Shown: in pieces, positions 1 to 5,978 of the stretch
Layout of the letters: each line of letters starts with the position of its first letter
Numbering within the stretch: position 1 is the first letter of the stretch
DNA from: an uncultured Chitinophagaceae bacterium
GTDB taxonomy: Bacteria; Bacteroidota; Bacteroidia; Chitinophagales; Chitinophagaceae
NCBI GenBank assembly: GCA_946885335.1
Contig: CAMPGG010000192.1
Span: forward strand, 1-6,751
DNA: 6,751 nucleotides
Direction: 5' to 3'
The notes under the pieces: generated by a model
The model's input: the letters and a program-made list of their open reading frames with translations, nothing else
Told to the model about the DNA's origin: nothing
Databases searched by the model: none
Position numbers and translations under genes: made by a program

Positions 1-789
1 CCTACATCATGGATACAGGGCAGGTATGATGAAAAATATAATATTGACGAAGTAGAAAGTGATGGTAAATATTGGTATGTGATTATGACCAAAAAACCAG
101 CTTTATTGGGTGAGACCATTTTTCTTCCACAAGAAACATATCCATCAGACAGAATAAAAACAGAATATGACAAGAACAGGAGAATTTCAACCCTTGTTTA
201 TTCCGGCTATAAAGAATCAAAAACTCAAACTGATTTGGAATATGATGCTTTCCTGGCTTATTTAATGGCTGAAAATGATGAATTGTCAGGCAAAAACGAC
301 GAAGAAGAAAGATTCAATAAAATAAGCACATCTGCCTATGATAAATTGCAGGCAAAAAATTACAAGGGTGCCATTGACGATTATGAAAAAGCGGTTAAAA
401 TAAAAACGAACAATGTAACAGCCTGGAATAATCTTGCCTGGGCCAAATACTTAAATGGTTCCTGCGAAACTGCTTTAAATGATATTAACCGATCCCTCGC
501 AATTAAAAATATGGCCTATAATAATCACACAAAAGCTTCCATTTTAAAATGCCAAAACAAATGCGCAGAAGCATTGACCTTTTTTAATGAAGCCATCCGG
601 TTATTAAGAATTGAAAATGGGAAGGTTGATGATGCACAATATTATGCTGACCGGGCTGAAACTAAAAGATGTATGGGTAATTATTCCGGTGCCGTAGATG
701 ACCTGGAATTAGCTTTGTCCATAGAGCCGAATAATGCAGATTTAAAAATGAAATTAAAAGAAGTAAATAAATTAGCTGCCGGTATCTGA
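1..789 (+). CDS. TPR protein with an N-terminal CK1-type beta repeat (5' end outside window)
   Basis: The frame is open from base 1 to the TGA at 787-789, giving 262 visible codons, so the true start lies upstream. The GTG at codon 27 falls inside a conserved-looking block and is not the start. Codons 1-70 have the pattern W-I...Y...I...V...G.YWYVIM.K...Q..YPS..I...D...RIS, which resembles the repeat at the C-terminus of plant casein-kinase-1-like proteins (DUF7477, name from memory), also met in bacterial proteins. Codons ~109-138, 140-170, 174-204 and 213-245 are TPR units: helix pairs with A/G/Y at the usual places and P/N-rich turns such as EPNNADLK at the end. TPRs act as protein-binding scaffolds. 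No catalytic motif is visible; a kinase or protease domain could lie upstream. The TPR call is firm, the repeat assignment is by eye, and the role is unknown. Confidence 0.8.
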   Translation, partial: PTSWIQGRYDEKYNIDEVESDGKYWYVIMTKKPALLGETIFLPQETYPSDRIKTEYDKNRRISTLVYSGYKESKTQTDLEYDAFLAYLMAENDELSGKNDEEERFNKISTSAYDKLQAKNYKGAIDDYEKAVKIKTNNVTAWNNLAWAKYLNGSCETALNDINRSLAIKNMAYNNHTKASILKCQNKCAEALTFFNEAIRLLRIENGKVDDAQYYADRAETKRCMGNYSGAVDDLELALSIEPNNADLKMKLKEVNKLAAGI

Positions 790-828
790 TATCAACGAAA
801 TATATAGCGATCCATAAATCAACAAGTT

Positions 829-847
829 GTTAATTCTTTTAATTAAC
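829..847. repeat. AT-rich inverted repeat GTTAATT-N5-AATTAAC
   Basis: Perfect 7-bp arms (829-835 and 841-847) flank the loop CTTTT. A second, nested pair, AGTTG (825-829) and CAACT (853-857), lies around it. The site is about 40 nt after the TPR gene stop and about 55 nt before the next start. It could be a weak terminator or an operator, but the stem has almost no GC and no clear T-run after it, so neither role is supported strongly. Confidence 0.3.
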
Positions 848-903
848 CAGGTCAACTGATTACAATCATTCTATGTACTGGTGTTTCGATATACCTTGTT
901 GGT

Positions 904-1299
904 GTGATTCAGCATAAAAAATCAATAGCTTTTATTTTGCTTGCCATTTATCTTTTTGCGGGCAGCATTACCAGCGAGTTACTTAAACTACCAGTGCTGG
1001 CAGAGCATTTTTATGATCATAAACAGTCAGATAAAAGAATAGACTTTATTTCTTTTTTAGTATTGCATTACGAGGTTGAAGATGGAACTGATAAAGATGC
1101 TGAAGAAGATAAAAAACTCCCGTTTAAATCCATTGAATATTTTGGCCCCGCTTCATATGCTTCAATCATCTCACCCTTCCCGGTCGATAATTTATTGAAT
1201 CCGTACTTAGATAGTCCGCATTTCTATTTCACACATGATGATGCATTTTTTTCTTCCCAATTCCTGGCGGCGATATGGCAACCCCCGCGTAATTGTTGA
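904..1299 (+). CDS. Small exported IWQPP-type protein, metal-efflux-associated family
   Basis: This 131-residue protein has a hydrophobic N-terminal helix (about residues 7-24, IAFILLAIYLFAG) preceded by HKK, fitting a signal peptide or signal anchor, so the rest is probably periplasmic. Visible motifs are E34-H35-x3-H39-K, L54-H55-Y, an acidic block DKDAEEDKKLPFKS (residues 63-76) and a C-terminal IWQPP (124-128). From memory, Bacteroidota have many such small proteins encoded beside CusA/CzcA-type heavy-metal RND efflux genes; the function is undefined. The histidine/acidic motifs would suit metal binding, which is inference. The start is GTG at 904: no in-frame ATG exists after the in-frame stop at 844, and this start places the signal helix correctly. 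The next gene follows after 38 nt, suggesting one transcript. No RND genes are present in this window. Confidence 0.7.
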   Translation: MIQHKKSIAFILLAIYLFAGSITSELLKLPVLAEHFYDHKQSDKRIDFISFLVLHYEVEDGTDKDAEEDKKLPFKSIEYFGPASYASIISPFPVDNLLNPYLDSPHFYFTHDDAFFSSQFLAAIWQPPRNC

Positions 1300-1337
1300 T
1301 CAATTCCGAATATTTTTTATCATTAAAATCTACAACA

Positions 1338-1844
1338 ATGAACGCTACTCATATTCATTTGCTGCTTAATCACTTTCCCATTGTAGGAACATTGATCGGC
1401 AGTTGCCTCCTTATGTGGGGCATTATAAAAAATCAAAACAATTATAAGGCTATAGCCTCTTTTATTTTATTGATGATGGCAATCATCGCCATACCTGTTT
1501 ATTTAACGGGTGAACCAGCAGAAGAATCCGTAGAGAAATTGGCAGGCATTTCCGAGTCAATAATAGAACAGCATGAAGACGCGGCCGCATTTGCTATCTG
1601 GTTAATGATTATCACCGGGGTGGCAGCTTTAATAGCCATGGTTAGTAAATGGCAAAAACACCGGCTTACAAAAATTGCCTATGTATCGGTTTTCATTTTA
1701 TCAGTACTCAGTTTTTCATCGATGGCTCTCACAGGTTACTATGGCGGAATGATTCGTCATTCTGAAATAAACAGCAATGCATCAGTACAACTGCAACCAG
1801 GTTATGAAAATCCTGTTGATGAAAGTGAAAGAGACAATGATTAA
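1338..1844 (+). CDS. DUF2231-like four-helix membrane protein
   Basis: This 168-residue inner-membrane protein has four predicted helices near residues 13-30, 37-56, 85-103 and 113-134. It opens with NATHIHLLLNHFPIVG, the H-x-H-x4-HFP signature I associate with DUF2231-type membrane proteins. Further motifs are TGEPAEE (57-62), E78-H79-E80-D81 and TGYYGGMIRH ending at H141. Histidines H5, H7, H12, H79 and H141 sit near membrane faces, so heme or metal binding is plausible but unproven. The tail after residue 143 is polar and acidic. The frame runs upstream to a TTG at 1293 that overlaps the preceding gene; I chose ATG 1338 because the signature starts directly after it and the additional residues look unconserved. 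It is probably co-transcribed with the IWQPP-type gene and is followed at once by a strong terminator. Confidence 0.75.
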   Translation: MNATHIHLLLNHFPIVGTLIGSCLLMWGIIKNQNNYKAIASFILLMMAIIAIPVYLTGEPAEESVEKLAGISESIIEQHEDAAAFAIWLMIITGVAALIAMVSKWQKHRLTKIAYVSVFILSVLSFSSMALTGYYGGMIRHSEINSNASVQLQPGYENPVDESERDND

Positions 1845-1847
1845 TTG

Positions 1848-1886
1848 AAATAAAGGCGACACTAAAAAAGTGTCGCCTTTATTTTT
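1848..1886 (+). terminator. Strong intrinsic terminator after the DUF2231-like gene
   Basis: A perfect 14-bp stem, 1850-1863 (ATAAAGGCGACACT) with 1869-1882, closes on an AAAAA loop and runs into T residues (1882-1886). Two more A:T pairs extend the base. It begins 3 nt after the stop codon, so it ends the IWQPP/DUF2231-like transcript and separates it from the gene at 1957. The A-run on the left arm means it could also work on minus-strand transcripts. Confidence 0.92.
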
Positions 1887-1956
1887 GAAATCATAATGGA
1901 TTGGCAAAAAGCAGGCTAAATGCGGCAGAGCCAGTTTTAAAGCATACCTTACCGGG

Positions 1957-2499
1957 ATGAGAAAAGAAAAAGTGGTGCATTTTGTTTGCTTTGATACAAC
2001 ATTAAGCAGGGAACCCTTCCTGGCACAATGGGAACAATACACGCGGTCCGTAAACAGCGACCTGGATGTAACCATGCAGCAATCTGAAAAAAATGGCGGC
2101 TTCAGGTATATAGCACAACATCGTTGTACTGCAGGCGAACTCCAGTTTCTTTTCACAAAAAACAGGCGATCTTCCCGCACCCCGGAGGTTGAAATAAAAT
2201 TAAAACAGGTTGGTGGCTATTCAGTTTTACAGGAAGAAAAACAACATGATGCACAACCTGATGAAAAAAAAGTATTTGCTTTTATAACAGATCCGCGGAC
2301 AGACCTGGATCTATTTAAACAATTAACTGAACACGCCAAACTGAATATTTATGAAGCATATTACGAGAACTGCCAGTATGCTTACATCCTGGAATATTTT
2401 GTAAAAAATAAATTTGCAGGCGAGTTGTTGGAAAAATTAAAAACACAACATGTAGAAGATACAGGTGTTTTTAAAGAATATAAATTACATGCTGCATAA
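1957..2499 (+). CDS. Hypothetical 180-residue cytosolic protein
   Basis: I do not recognise this family. The protein is soluble, with no signal peptide or membrane helix. It seems to have two halves joined by a charged linker at about residues 92-103 (EEKQHDAQPDEK). The N-terminal half alternates strand-like segments (VVHFVCFD, FRYIAQHRC, ELQFLFT) with a helix around residues 19-31. The C-terminal half opens with KKVFAFITDP, then a helical region containing YEAYYENCQYAYILEYFVK and a final amphipathic stretch ELLEKLKTQ. Three cysteines are scattered (FVCFD, HRCTA, ENCQY) with no metal-site spacing. ATG 1957 is the only ATG in frame after the stop at 1894-1896. The gene has its own unit, insulated upstream by the terminator, and converges on the SulP gene with 30 nt between stops. 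A two-lobed alpha/beta fold is a guess. Confidence 0.6.
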   Translation: MRKEKVVHFVCFDTTLSREPFLAQWEQYTRSVNSDLDVTMQQSEKNGGFRYIAQHRCTAGELQFLFTKNRRSSRTPEVEIKLKQVGGYSVLQEEKQHDAQPDEKKVFAFITDPRTDLDLFKQLTEHAKLNIYEAYYENCQYAYILEYFVKNKFAGELLEKLKTQHVEDTGVFKEYKLHAA

Positions 2500-2529
2500 T
2501 CCTGTTTCCGTTTTACATGTAGAACTTTT

Positions 2530-4206
2530 TTAATTCAGCACAACAGGTTTCTGATCATCTAAAATCTTTTTACTTCTTTCTAATGCTGCTGAAAACGTTT
2601 CAGTAATATTTGCTTTGCCTATAGCAAACATCAACCTGGCATCTTTTAATTCTTTCAAAACCTGCACGCTGTTAACTTCACTCAAGATCATTTTTGTTCC
2701 ACGGCTTTTTGATTCTTTATACACTTCTTCGATGGTCTTAATTCCGGTTGCATCTATAATTGGAACCTGGCGCATACGAATAATCAAAACTTTTGGCGGC
2801 TTCTCTATAAATCTCATGGCATCTTTAAATTTATAAGCAGCTCCAAAGAAAAGTGGTCCTGCTATTTCGAAGACCTGTGCATGTTCAGGTAATGTAAACT
2901 GATCGATCGAATTTTTATCCATTTCATCAGCAGTATAAACAGCACTCTTTTCCAGCATACTTACATCACTAAATTTGATCATGTTGCGCATAAATAAAAA
3001 TGCGGCAAGCACCATTCCTATTTCAAGTGCAACTGTAAGATCAACTAAAACAGTTAAAATAAATGTAGTCAGTAAAACAGCCATGTCACTGCGTGGCCCT
3101 TTCATCACTGAACGAAAACTTTTCCATTCACTCATATTGTAAGCGACAACTACCAGTATGCCGGCCAGGGTAGCCATTGGAATCAAAGCAGCCCATTTAC
3201 CCAATAACAAAATGATCAGTAACAATGTTATTGCATGCACCATTCCTGCTACCGGTGTACGTCCCCCATTCTTAACGTTTGTCGCTGTCCTGGCAATAGC
3301 ACCTGTAGCAGGAATGCCACCAAAGATGGAAGAGAAAATATTAGCGGTGCCCTGGGCAATTAATTCCGTATTTGATTTATGATTTCCCCCGATCATTCCA
3401 TCTGCAACAACTGCCGATAATAAAGATTCAATGCCGCCTAAAATGGCAATCGTAAATGCGGGTTGAATTAAATTTTTAATCGTATCAAAATCAACATGAG
3501 GAAATAAAGGAACAGGGAGTGATGATGGTATGCTTCCAAATACACTTCCAATTGTTTCAACAGGCAATTTTAATAATTGCATTGCTGCAGTAGTAATTAA
3601 AATTGCCACCAGTGAACCTGGAATTTTATGTGTAACCTTTGGCCATACAATAATGATAAGAACGGTTAATGCAGCAATAGCTACAGCATATAAATTAATG
3701 CTGTGAAAATTTTCTGCAAAACTTGCCCATTTCTGAAAAAAATCGGCTGGAATGGGTCCCATCTTTAACCCAAAAAAATCTTTTACCTGCGATGAAAATA
3801 TGATCAGTGCAATACCGCTTGTAAATCCAACGATCAGTGGATGAGGGATAAATTTAATAACGGATCCTAACCTGGCAAGACCCATGATAATAAGGATGAT
3901 CCCAGCCATAAACGTGGCAATGATCAATCCATTTATTCCATAAATCTGCACAATGCCATAAACAATTACAATGAAAGCACCTGTTGGTCCGCCGATCTGA
4001 ACCCGACTGCCTCCCATTGCAGAAATAATAAATCCTGCGATAACAGCAGTATATAAACCCTTTTCCGGTGAAACACCTGAAGCGATAGCAAAAGCAATAG
4101 CAAGGGGAAGAGCCACTATTCCTACAATGAATCCAGCCAACAAGTCTTTGGTAAATTGCTGCCGGTTGTAATTTTTCAGTGTACTGAAGATCTTTGGTGT
4201 AAACAC
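2530..4206 (-). CDS. SulP/SLC26 anion transporter with C-terminal STAS domain
   Basis: This 558-residue inner-membrane protein has the full SulP length. Residues ~18-410 form the 7+7 inverted-repeat transporter: DLLAGFIVGIVALPLAIAFA near the N-terminus, the hallmark GGPTGAF at 72-78, FIPHPLIVGFTSGIA at 119-133, and IESLLSAVVADG at 259-270, whose acidic E260 is at the conserved substrate-region position. Residues ~441-549 are a STAS domain with D485-A-T-G488, the loop that in anti-sigma antagonists holds the phosphorylatable Ser/Thr. Family members carry sulfate, bicarbonate or C4-dicarboxylates, and the sequence does not decide among them. The start is GTG at 4206, 3 nt after the stop of the preceding gene, with AAAGG 8 nt upstream; the N-terminus then matches the family, and the next Met lies within a membrane helix. 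It is the last gene of a three-gene operon. Confidence 0.95.
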   Translation of the reverse strand: MFTPKIFSTLKNYNRQQFTKDLLAGFIVGIVALPLAIAFAIASGVSPEKGLYTAVIAGFIISAMGGSRVQIGGPTGAFIVIVYGIVQIYGINGLIIATFMAGIILIIMGLARLGSVIKFIPHPLIVGFTSGIALIIFSSQVKDFFGLKMGPIPADFFQKWASFAENFHSINLYAVAIAALTVLIIIVWPKVTHKIPGSLVAILITTAAMQLLKLPVETIGSVFGSIPSSLPVPLFPHVDFDTIKNLIQPAFTIAILGGIESLLSAVVADGMIGGNHKSNTELIAQGTANIFSSIFGGIPATGAIARTATNVKNGGRTPVAGMVHAITLLLIILLLGKWAALIPMATLAGILVVVAYNMSEWKSFRSVMKGPRSDMAVLLTTFILTVLVDLTVALEIGMVLAAFLFMRNMIKFSDVSMLEKSAVYTADEMDKNSIDQFTLPEHAQVFEIAGPLFFGAAYKFKDAMRFIEKPPKVLIIRMRQVPIIDATGIKTIEEVYKESKSRGTKMILSEVNSVQVLKELKDARLMFAIGKANITETFSAALERSKKILDDQKPVVLN

Positions 4207-4209
4207 GAA

Positions 4210-4491
4210 TTATGCCTTTAAGGAGGCTTCCTGGTTTCTTTTAGTTTGTTTGAATACAATCTTTGCCATATGAATATTACTCCATTCTTGCGCATCCTTA
4301 TCCATTGGATTAAAATGTTCCAGTTCAGCAATCATCTTGTCAATAAAACGGGATATGATATGACCATGAAGTTTATGCTGTTCCAGGCTTTTTAATGCGG
4401 CATCAATATATCTCTTTACTTCCTCCTGGGAATTTGCCATCATAATCTTTGCGATTAATTTGGAGCGATAATCCGTTAATGATAAATCCAT
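4210..4491 (-). CDS. Small helical protein between methyltransferase and SulP genes
   Basis: I do not recognise this 93-residue protein. It is charged, soluble, without cysteines, and almost certainly all-helical: helices can be drawn at about residues 5-19 (LTDYRSKLIAKIMMA), 21-37 (SQEEVKRYIDAALKSLE), 43-59 (GHIISRFIDKMIAELEHF) and 67-83. A histidine-containing stretch EQHKLHGH (37-44) joins the second and third helices. The ATG start lies 10 nt after the methyltransferase stop, and its own stop is 3 nt before the SulP GTG, so it is very likely translated from the operon mRNA and may be coupled to the transporter. An accessory or regulatory role for either neighbour is inference from position only. 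Confidence 0.7.
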   Translation of the reverse strand: MDLSLTDYRSKLIAKIMMANSQEEVKRYIDAALKSLEQHKLHGHIISRFIDKMIAELEHFNPMDKDAQEWSNIHMAKIVFKQTKRNQEASLKA

Positions 4492-4501
4492 AAAAGATCA
4501 G

Positions 4502-5107
4502 TTAAGCTTTTATCCAAAACTTTAATAAATTATCCATGTCAGAACCCACTTCATAATAGCTGGAAGGCACTTCATCTTCCATACTGTGAAATGTTGCCAA
4601 CCGGGTTCCTGCAGGTTTTTTTTCCAACAACCGAAACAAATAAGTATTGTAATAATGAAATAACTGGGCAGAATATTCTATGCTGTCATCTATTTTAAAA
4701 GTACCGACAAGATTTTCGTAGAAGGCATTGTAAAAATAAAAGTGGTCGTAATCATTAAAATTTAATTGTGTAAAATTTCCATGAATAAAAGATACCTGGT
4801 CCAATGCTAAAATTTCCCTGGCGGTTTCTGCATAATTGATCAGGCTTTTTCGCTGTTCCACTCCAAAATAAAAAGCATTTGGTTTATGATAGGCTGCTGC
4901 CAAACAAAACTTACCAACGCCACTGCCAATATCAAGTATCCTTACATTCTTTTCTGCCGCTAAAAAATTAGCAGCTTTCCTGGCTACTGATAATGGTGTC
5001 CAATGCTTACCTGATAATAATTGAATAGATGGCGGGTAGATCTGGTTAAACTGAACGTCCGAATTGAACCATTTATCTATATGTGGTTTGTTTTCCAGTA
5101 ATGACAT
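4502..5107 (-). CDS. Class I SAM-dependent methyltransferase, target unknown
   Basis: This 201-residue soluble protein has a Rossmann-type methyltransferase core. Motif I is ILDIGSGVGKFCL (57-69), the SAM-binding glycine loop. FGVEQRKSLINYAE follows, with E84 at the end of strand 2 placed to bind the SAM ribose. Then come IHGNF (108-112) and FYFYNAFYENL (123-133) at the catalytic motif IV position. The order G-S-G-V-G, then VE, GNF and N-x-F is reminiscent of DOT1-type enzymes, but the match is partial and the acceptor (protein, RNA, small molecule) cannot be told. The N-terminal stretch NQIYPPSIQLLSGKHWTP resembles a substrate-side cap. The frame extends to a TTG at 5143, but that codon lies inside a perfect -7 promoter box, so ATG 5107 is preferred. 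First gene of the operon with the 93-residue protein and SulP. Confidence 0.85.
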   Translation of the reverse strand: MSLLENKPHIDKWFNSDVQFNQIYPPSIQLLSGKHWTPLSVARKAANFLAAEKNVRILDIGSGVGKFCLAAAYHKPNAFYFGVEQRKSLINYAETAREILALDQVSFIHGNFTQLNFNDYDHFYFYNAFYENLVGTFKIDDSIEYSAQLFHYYNTYLFRLLEKKPAGTRLATFHSMEDEVPSSYYEVGSDMDNLLKFWIKA

Positions 5108-5140
5108 TTTCAGTTTAAATCTGTAAATGAGTATGAAATA

Positions 5141-5148
5141 CAAAGCTA
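5141..5148 (-). promoter_or_regulatory. Bacteroidota -7 box for the methyltransferase/SulP operon
   Basis: On the minus strand this reads TAGCTTTG, an exact match to the Bacteroidota -7 consensus TAnnTTTG. It predicts a start site near 5137 and a leader of about 30 nt before ATG 5107. I see no TTG at the expected -33 position, which fits a promoter that needs an activator. The assignment is from consensus only. Confidence 0.5.
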
Positions 5149-5180
5149 AGGCTTAAGCTAATCCATTGCAGTAAGGCTTA
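5147..5180. repeat. Two copies of the palindrome TAAGGCTTA, 25 bp apart
   Basis: TAAGGCTTA occurs at 5147-5155 and 5172-5180. Each copy is a perfect 4+1+4 dyad, so it reads nearly the same on both strands. The first copy overlaps the upstream edge of the minus-strand -7 box and the second lies just beyond where the -33 element would be. This is the arrangement expected of a tandem operator on the operon promoter, but no cognate regulator is identified. Confidence 0.4.
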
Positions 5181-5187
5181 TCACTCC

Positions 5188-5211
5188 AAAAAGTAAATTA
5201 TATCACTTTTT
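5188..5211. promoter_or_regulatory. Crp-type dyad, candidate operator of the adjacent regulator
   Basis: The dyad is AAAAAGTAA-N6-TCACTTTTT: two 9-bp half-sites agreeing at 8 of 9 positions around a 6-bp core (ATTATA). The core half-sites AGTAA and TCACT have the same 5-N6-5 geometry as the E. coli CRP site TGTGA-N6-TCACA. It is centred at 5199.5, about 62 bp upstream of the predicted start site of the minus-strand operon and about 30 bp upstream of that of the regulator gene. That fits activation of the former and repression of the latter. Assignment is by eye. Confidence 0.45.
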
Positions 5212-5217
5212 AATAGG

Positions 5218-5225
5218 TAAATTTG
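5218..5225 (+). promoter_or_regulatory. Bacteroidota -7 box for the Crp/Fnr gene
   Basis: TAAATTTG matches the consensus TAnnTTTG exactly. Its end is 6 nt before ATG 5232, so transcription would begin about 0-3 nt before the start codon, giving a leaderless or nearly leaderless mRNA. No TTG is seen near -33, where the Crp-type dyad lies instead. In this AT-rich spacer a chance match is possible. Confidence 0.4.
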
Positions 5226-5231
5226 GAACTA

Positions 5232-5939
5232 ATGAGTATCCGCGGAATTTTTCCAATCGATAAATGGGATTTCAAAACTGAATCTATTTTAAACAACCTG
5301 CCTGCAGAAGATGTTGAATTGCTTACGGCTAATAAAACGGTGCAGGTTTATAAGAAAGGTGAACTGCTGTTCAGGGATGGTGCATATCCTACCGGCATTT
5401 TTTACATTACGGAGGGAAAAGTAAAAAAATTCAAGGTTGACGAAAAAGGAAAAGAACACATTATTTATGTAGCCAACCAGGGAGAATTATTAGGTTACCA
5501 TGCCATTCTTGCTGAAGATCGTTACCCGGATTCTGCTGCAGCATTAGAAGAAAGCCTGGTTGCTTTTATTCCGAAAGAAGATTTTCTGAATACATTACAG
5601 CAATCAAAAGAACTAAACAGGATTTTACTTAAAACACTTAGTCATGAATTTGCAGTTTTGGCAAACAGCCTTACCCTATTTGCACAAAAGTCTGTGCGGG
5701 AAAGATTGGCTTTACAATTGATAGTACTAAGAGAAAAATATAAAGTGAATTTTCAACCAGGTATGGCGGTAGCAATTAATATGGGCAGAGAAGACCTGGC
5801 CAGTTTGGTAGGTACTGCAAGGGAAAATGTAGTTCGCTTACTCACGGAGTTTAAAGAATCCGGCATTCTTGAAACCAAAGGAAGAAAGATTATTGTGAAT
5901 GATGTGAATAAACTGATAGCGATTGCCAACATGAAGTAA
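5232..5939 (+). CDS. Crp/Fnr-family transcriptional regulator
   Basis: This 235-residue DNA-binding regulator has a cyclic-nucleotide-binding-type beta barrel (about residues 25-120: VYKKGELLFRDG, GIFYITEGKVKKF, NQGELLGYHAIL), a dimerisation helix (about 122-165) and a C-terminal winged HTH (about 170-228). In the barrel, the E. coli CRP residues that hold cAMP are changed: E72 aligns with Y89 and R82 with D100, although S83 is kept as S101. The protein contains no cysteine, so it cannot carry an FNR-type Fe-S cluster. The recognition helix reads TARENVVR, with R197, E198 and R202 at the positions of CRP R180, E181 and R185, predicting a GTGA-like half-site. ATG 5232 is chosen over the in-frame TTG at 5223, which lies in the predicted -7 box. 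The ligand is unknown; the family call is firm. Confidence 0.93.
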   Translation: MSIRGIFPIDKWDFKTESILNNLPAEDVELLTANKTVQVYKKGELLFRDGAYPTGIFYITEGKVKKFKVDEKGKEHIIYVANQGELLGYHAILAEDRYPDSAAALEESLVAFIPKEDFLNTLQQSKELNRILLKTLSHEFAVLANSLTLFAQKSVRERLALQLIVLREKYKVNFQPGMAVAINMGREDLASLVGTARENVVRLLTEFKESGILETKGRKIIVNDVNKLIAIANMK

Positions 5940-5978
5940 AAATTGTTACTGGTCCTGATTTTGTATGAATTATTTGAA

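Noticed and set aside
889..897. TATACCTTG as a -7 box for the gene at 904
   Set aside because: It does not fit TAnnTTTG and lies too close to the start codon with no -33 partner.
1896..1938. Two tiny ATG frames (MDWQKAG and MRQSQF) before the gene at 1957, possible leader peptides
   Set aside because: No codon run, hairpin or ribosome site points to attenuation; chance short frames.
1782..2180. Minus-strand reading frame of 132 codons
   Set aside because: It overlaps two convincing plus-strand genes and reads through the terminator hairpin; its translation has no family features.
2500..2529. Imperfect palindrome around TACATGTA followed by T residues between convergent genes, as a terminator
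   Set aside because: The stem is short, AT-rich and imperfect; not enough for an intrinsic terminator call.
2615..3382. Two plus-strand frames inside the SulP gene (2615-2836 and 3158-3382)
   Set aside because: They lie antisense within the conserved SulP sequence, are short and show no domain; shadows of the real gene.
2530..4206. Naming the transporter BicA, DauA or a sulfate permease
   Set aside because: Substrate cannot be read from the visible motifs, and no sulfur-assimilation, carbonic anhydrase or dicarboxylate genes are adjacent.
5232..5939. Calling the regulator FNR
   Set aside because: The protein has no cysteine, so the FNR [4Fe-4S] site is impossible; the recognition helix looks CRP-like instead.
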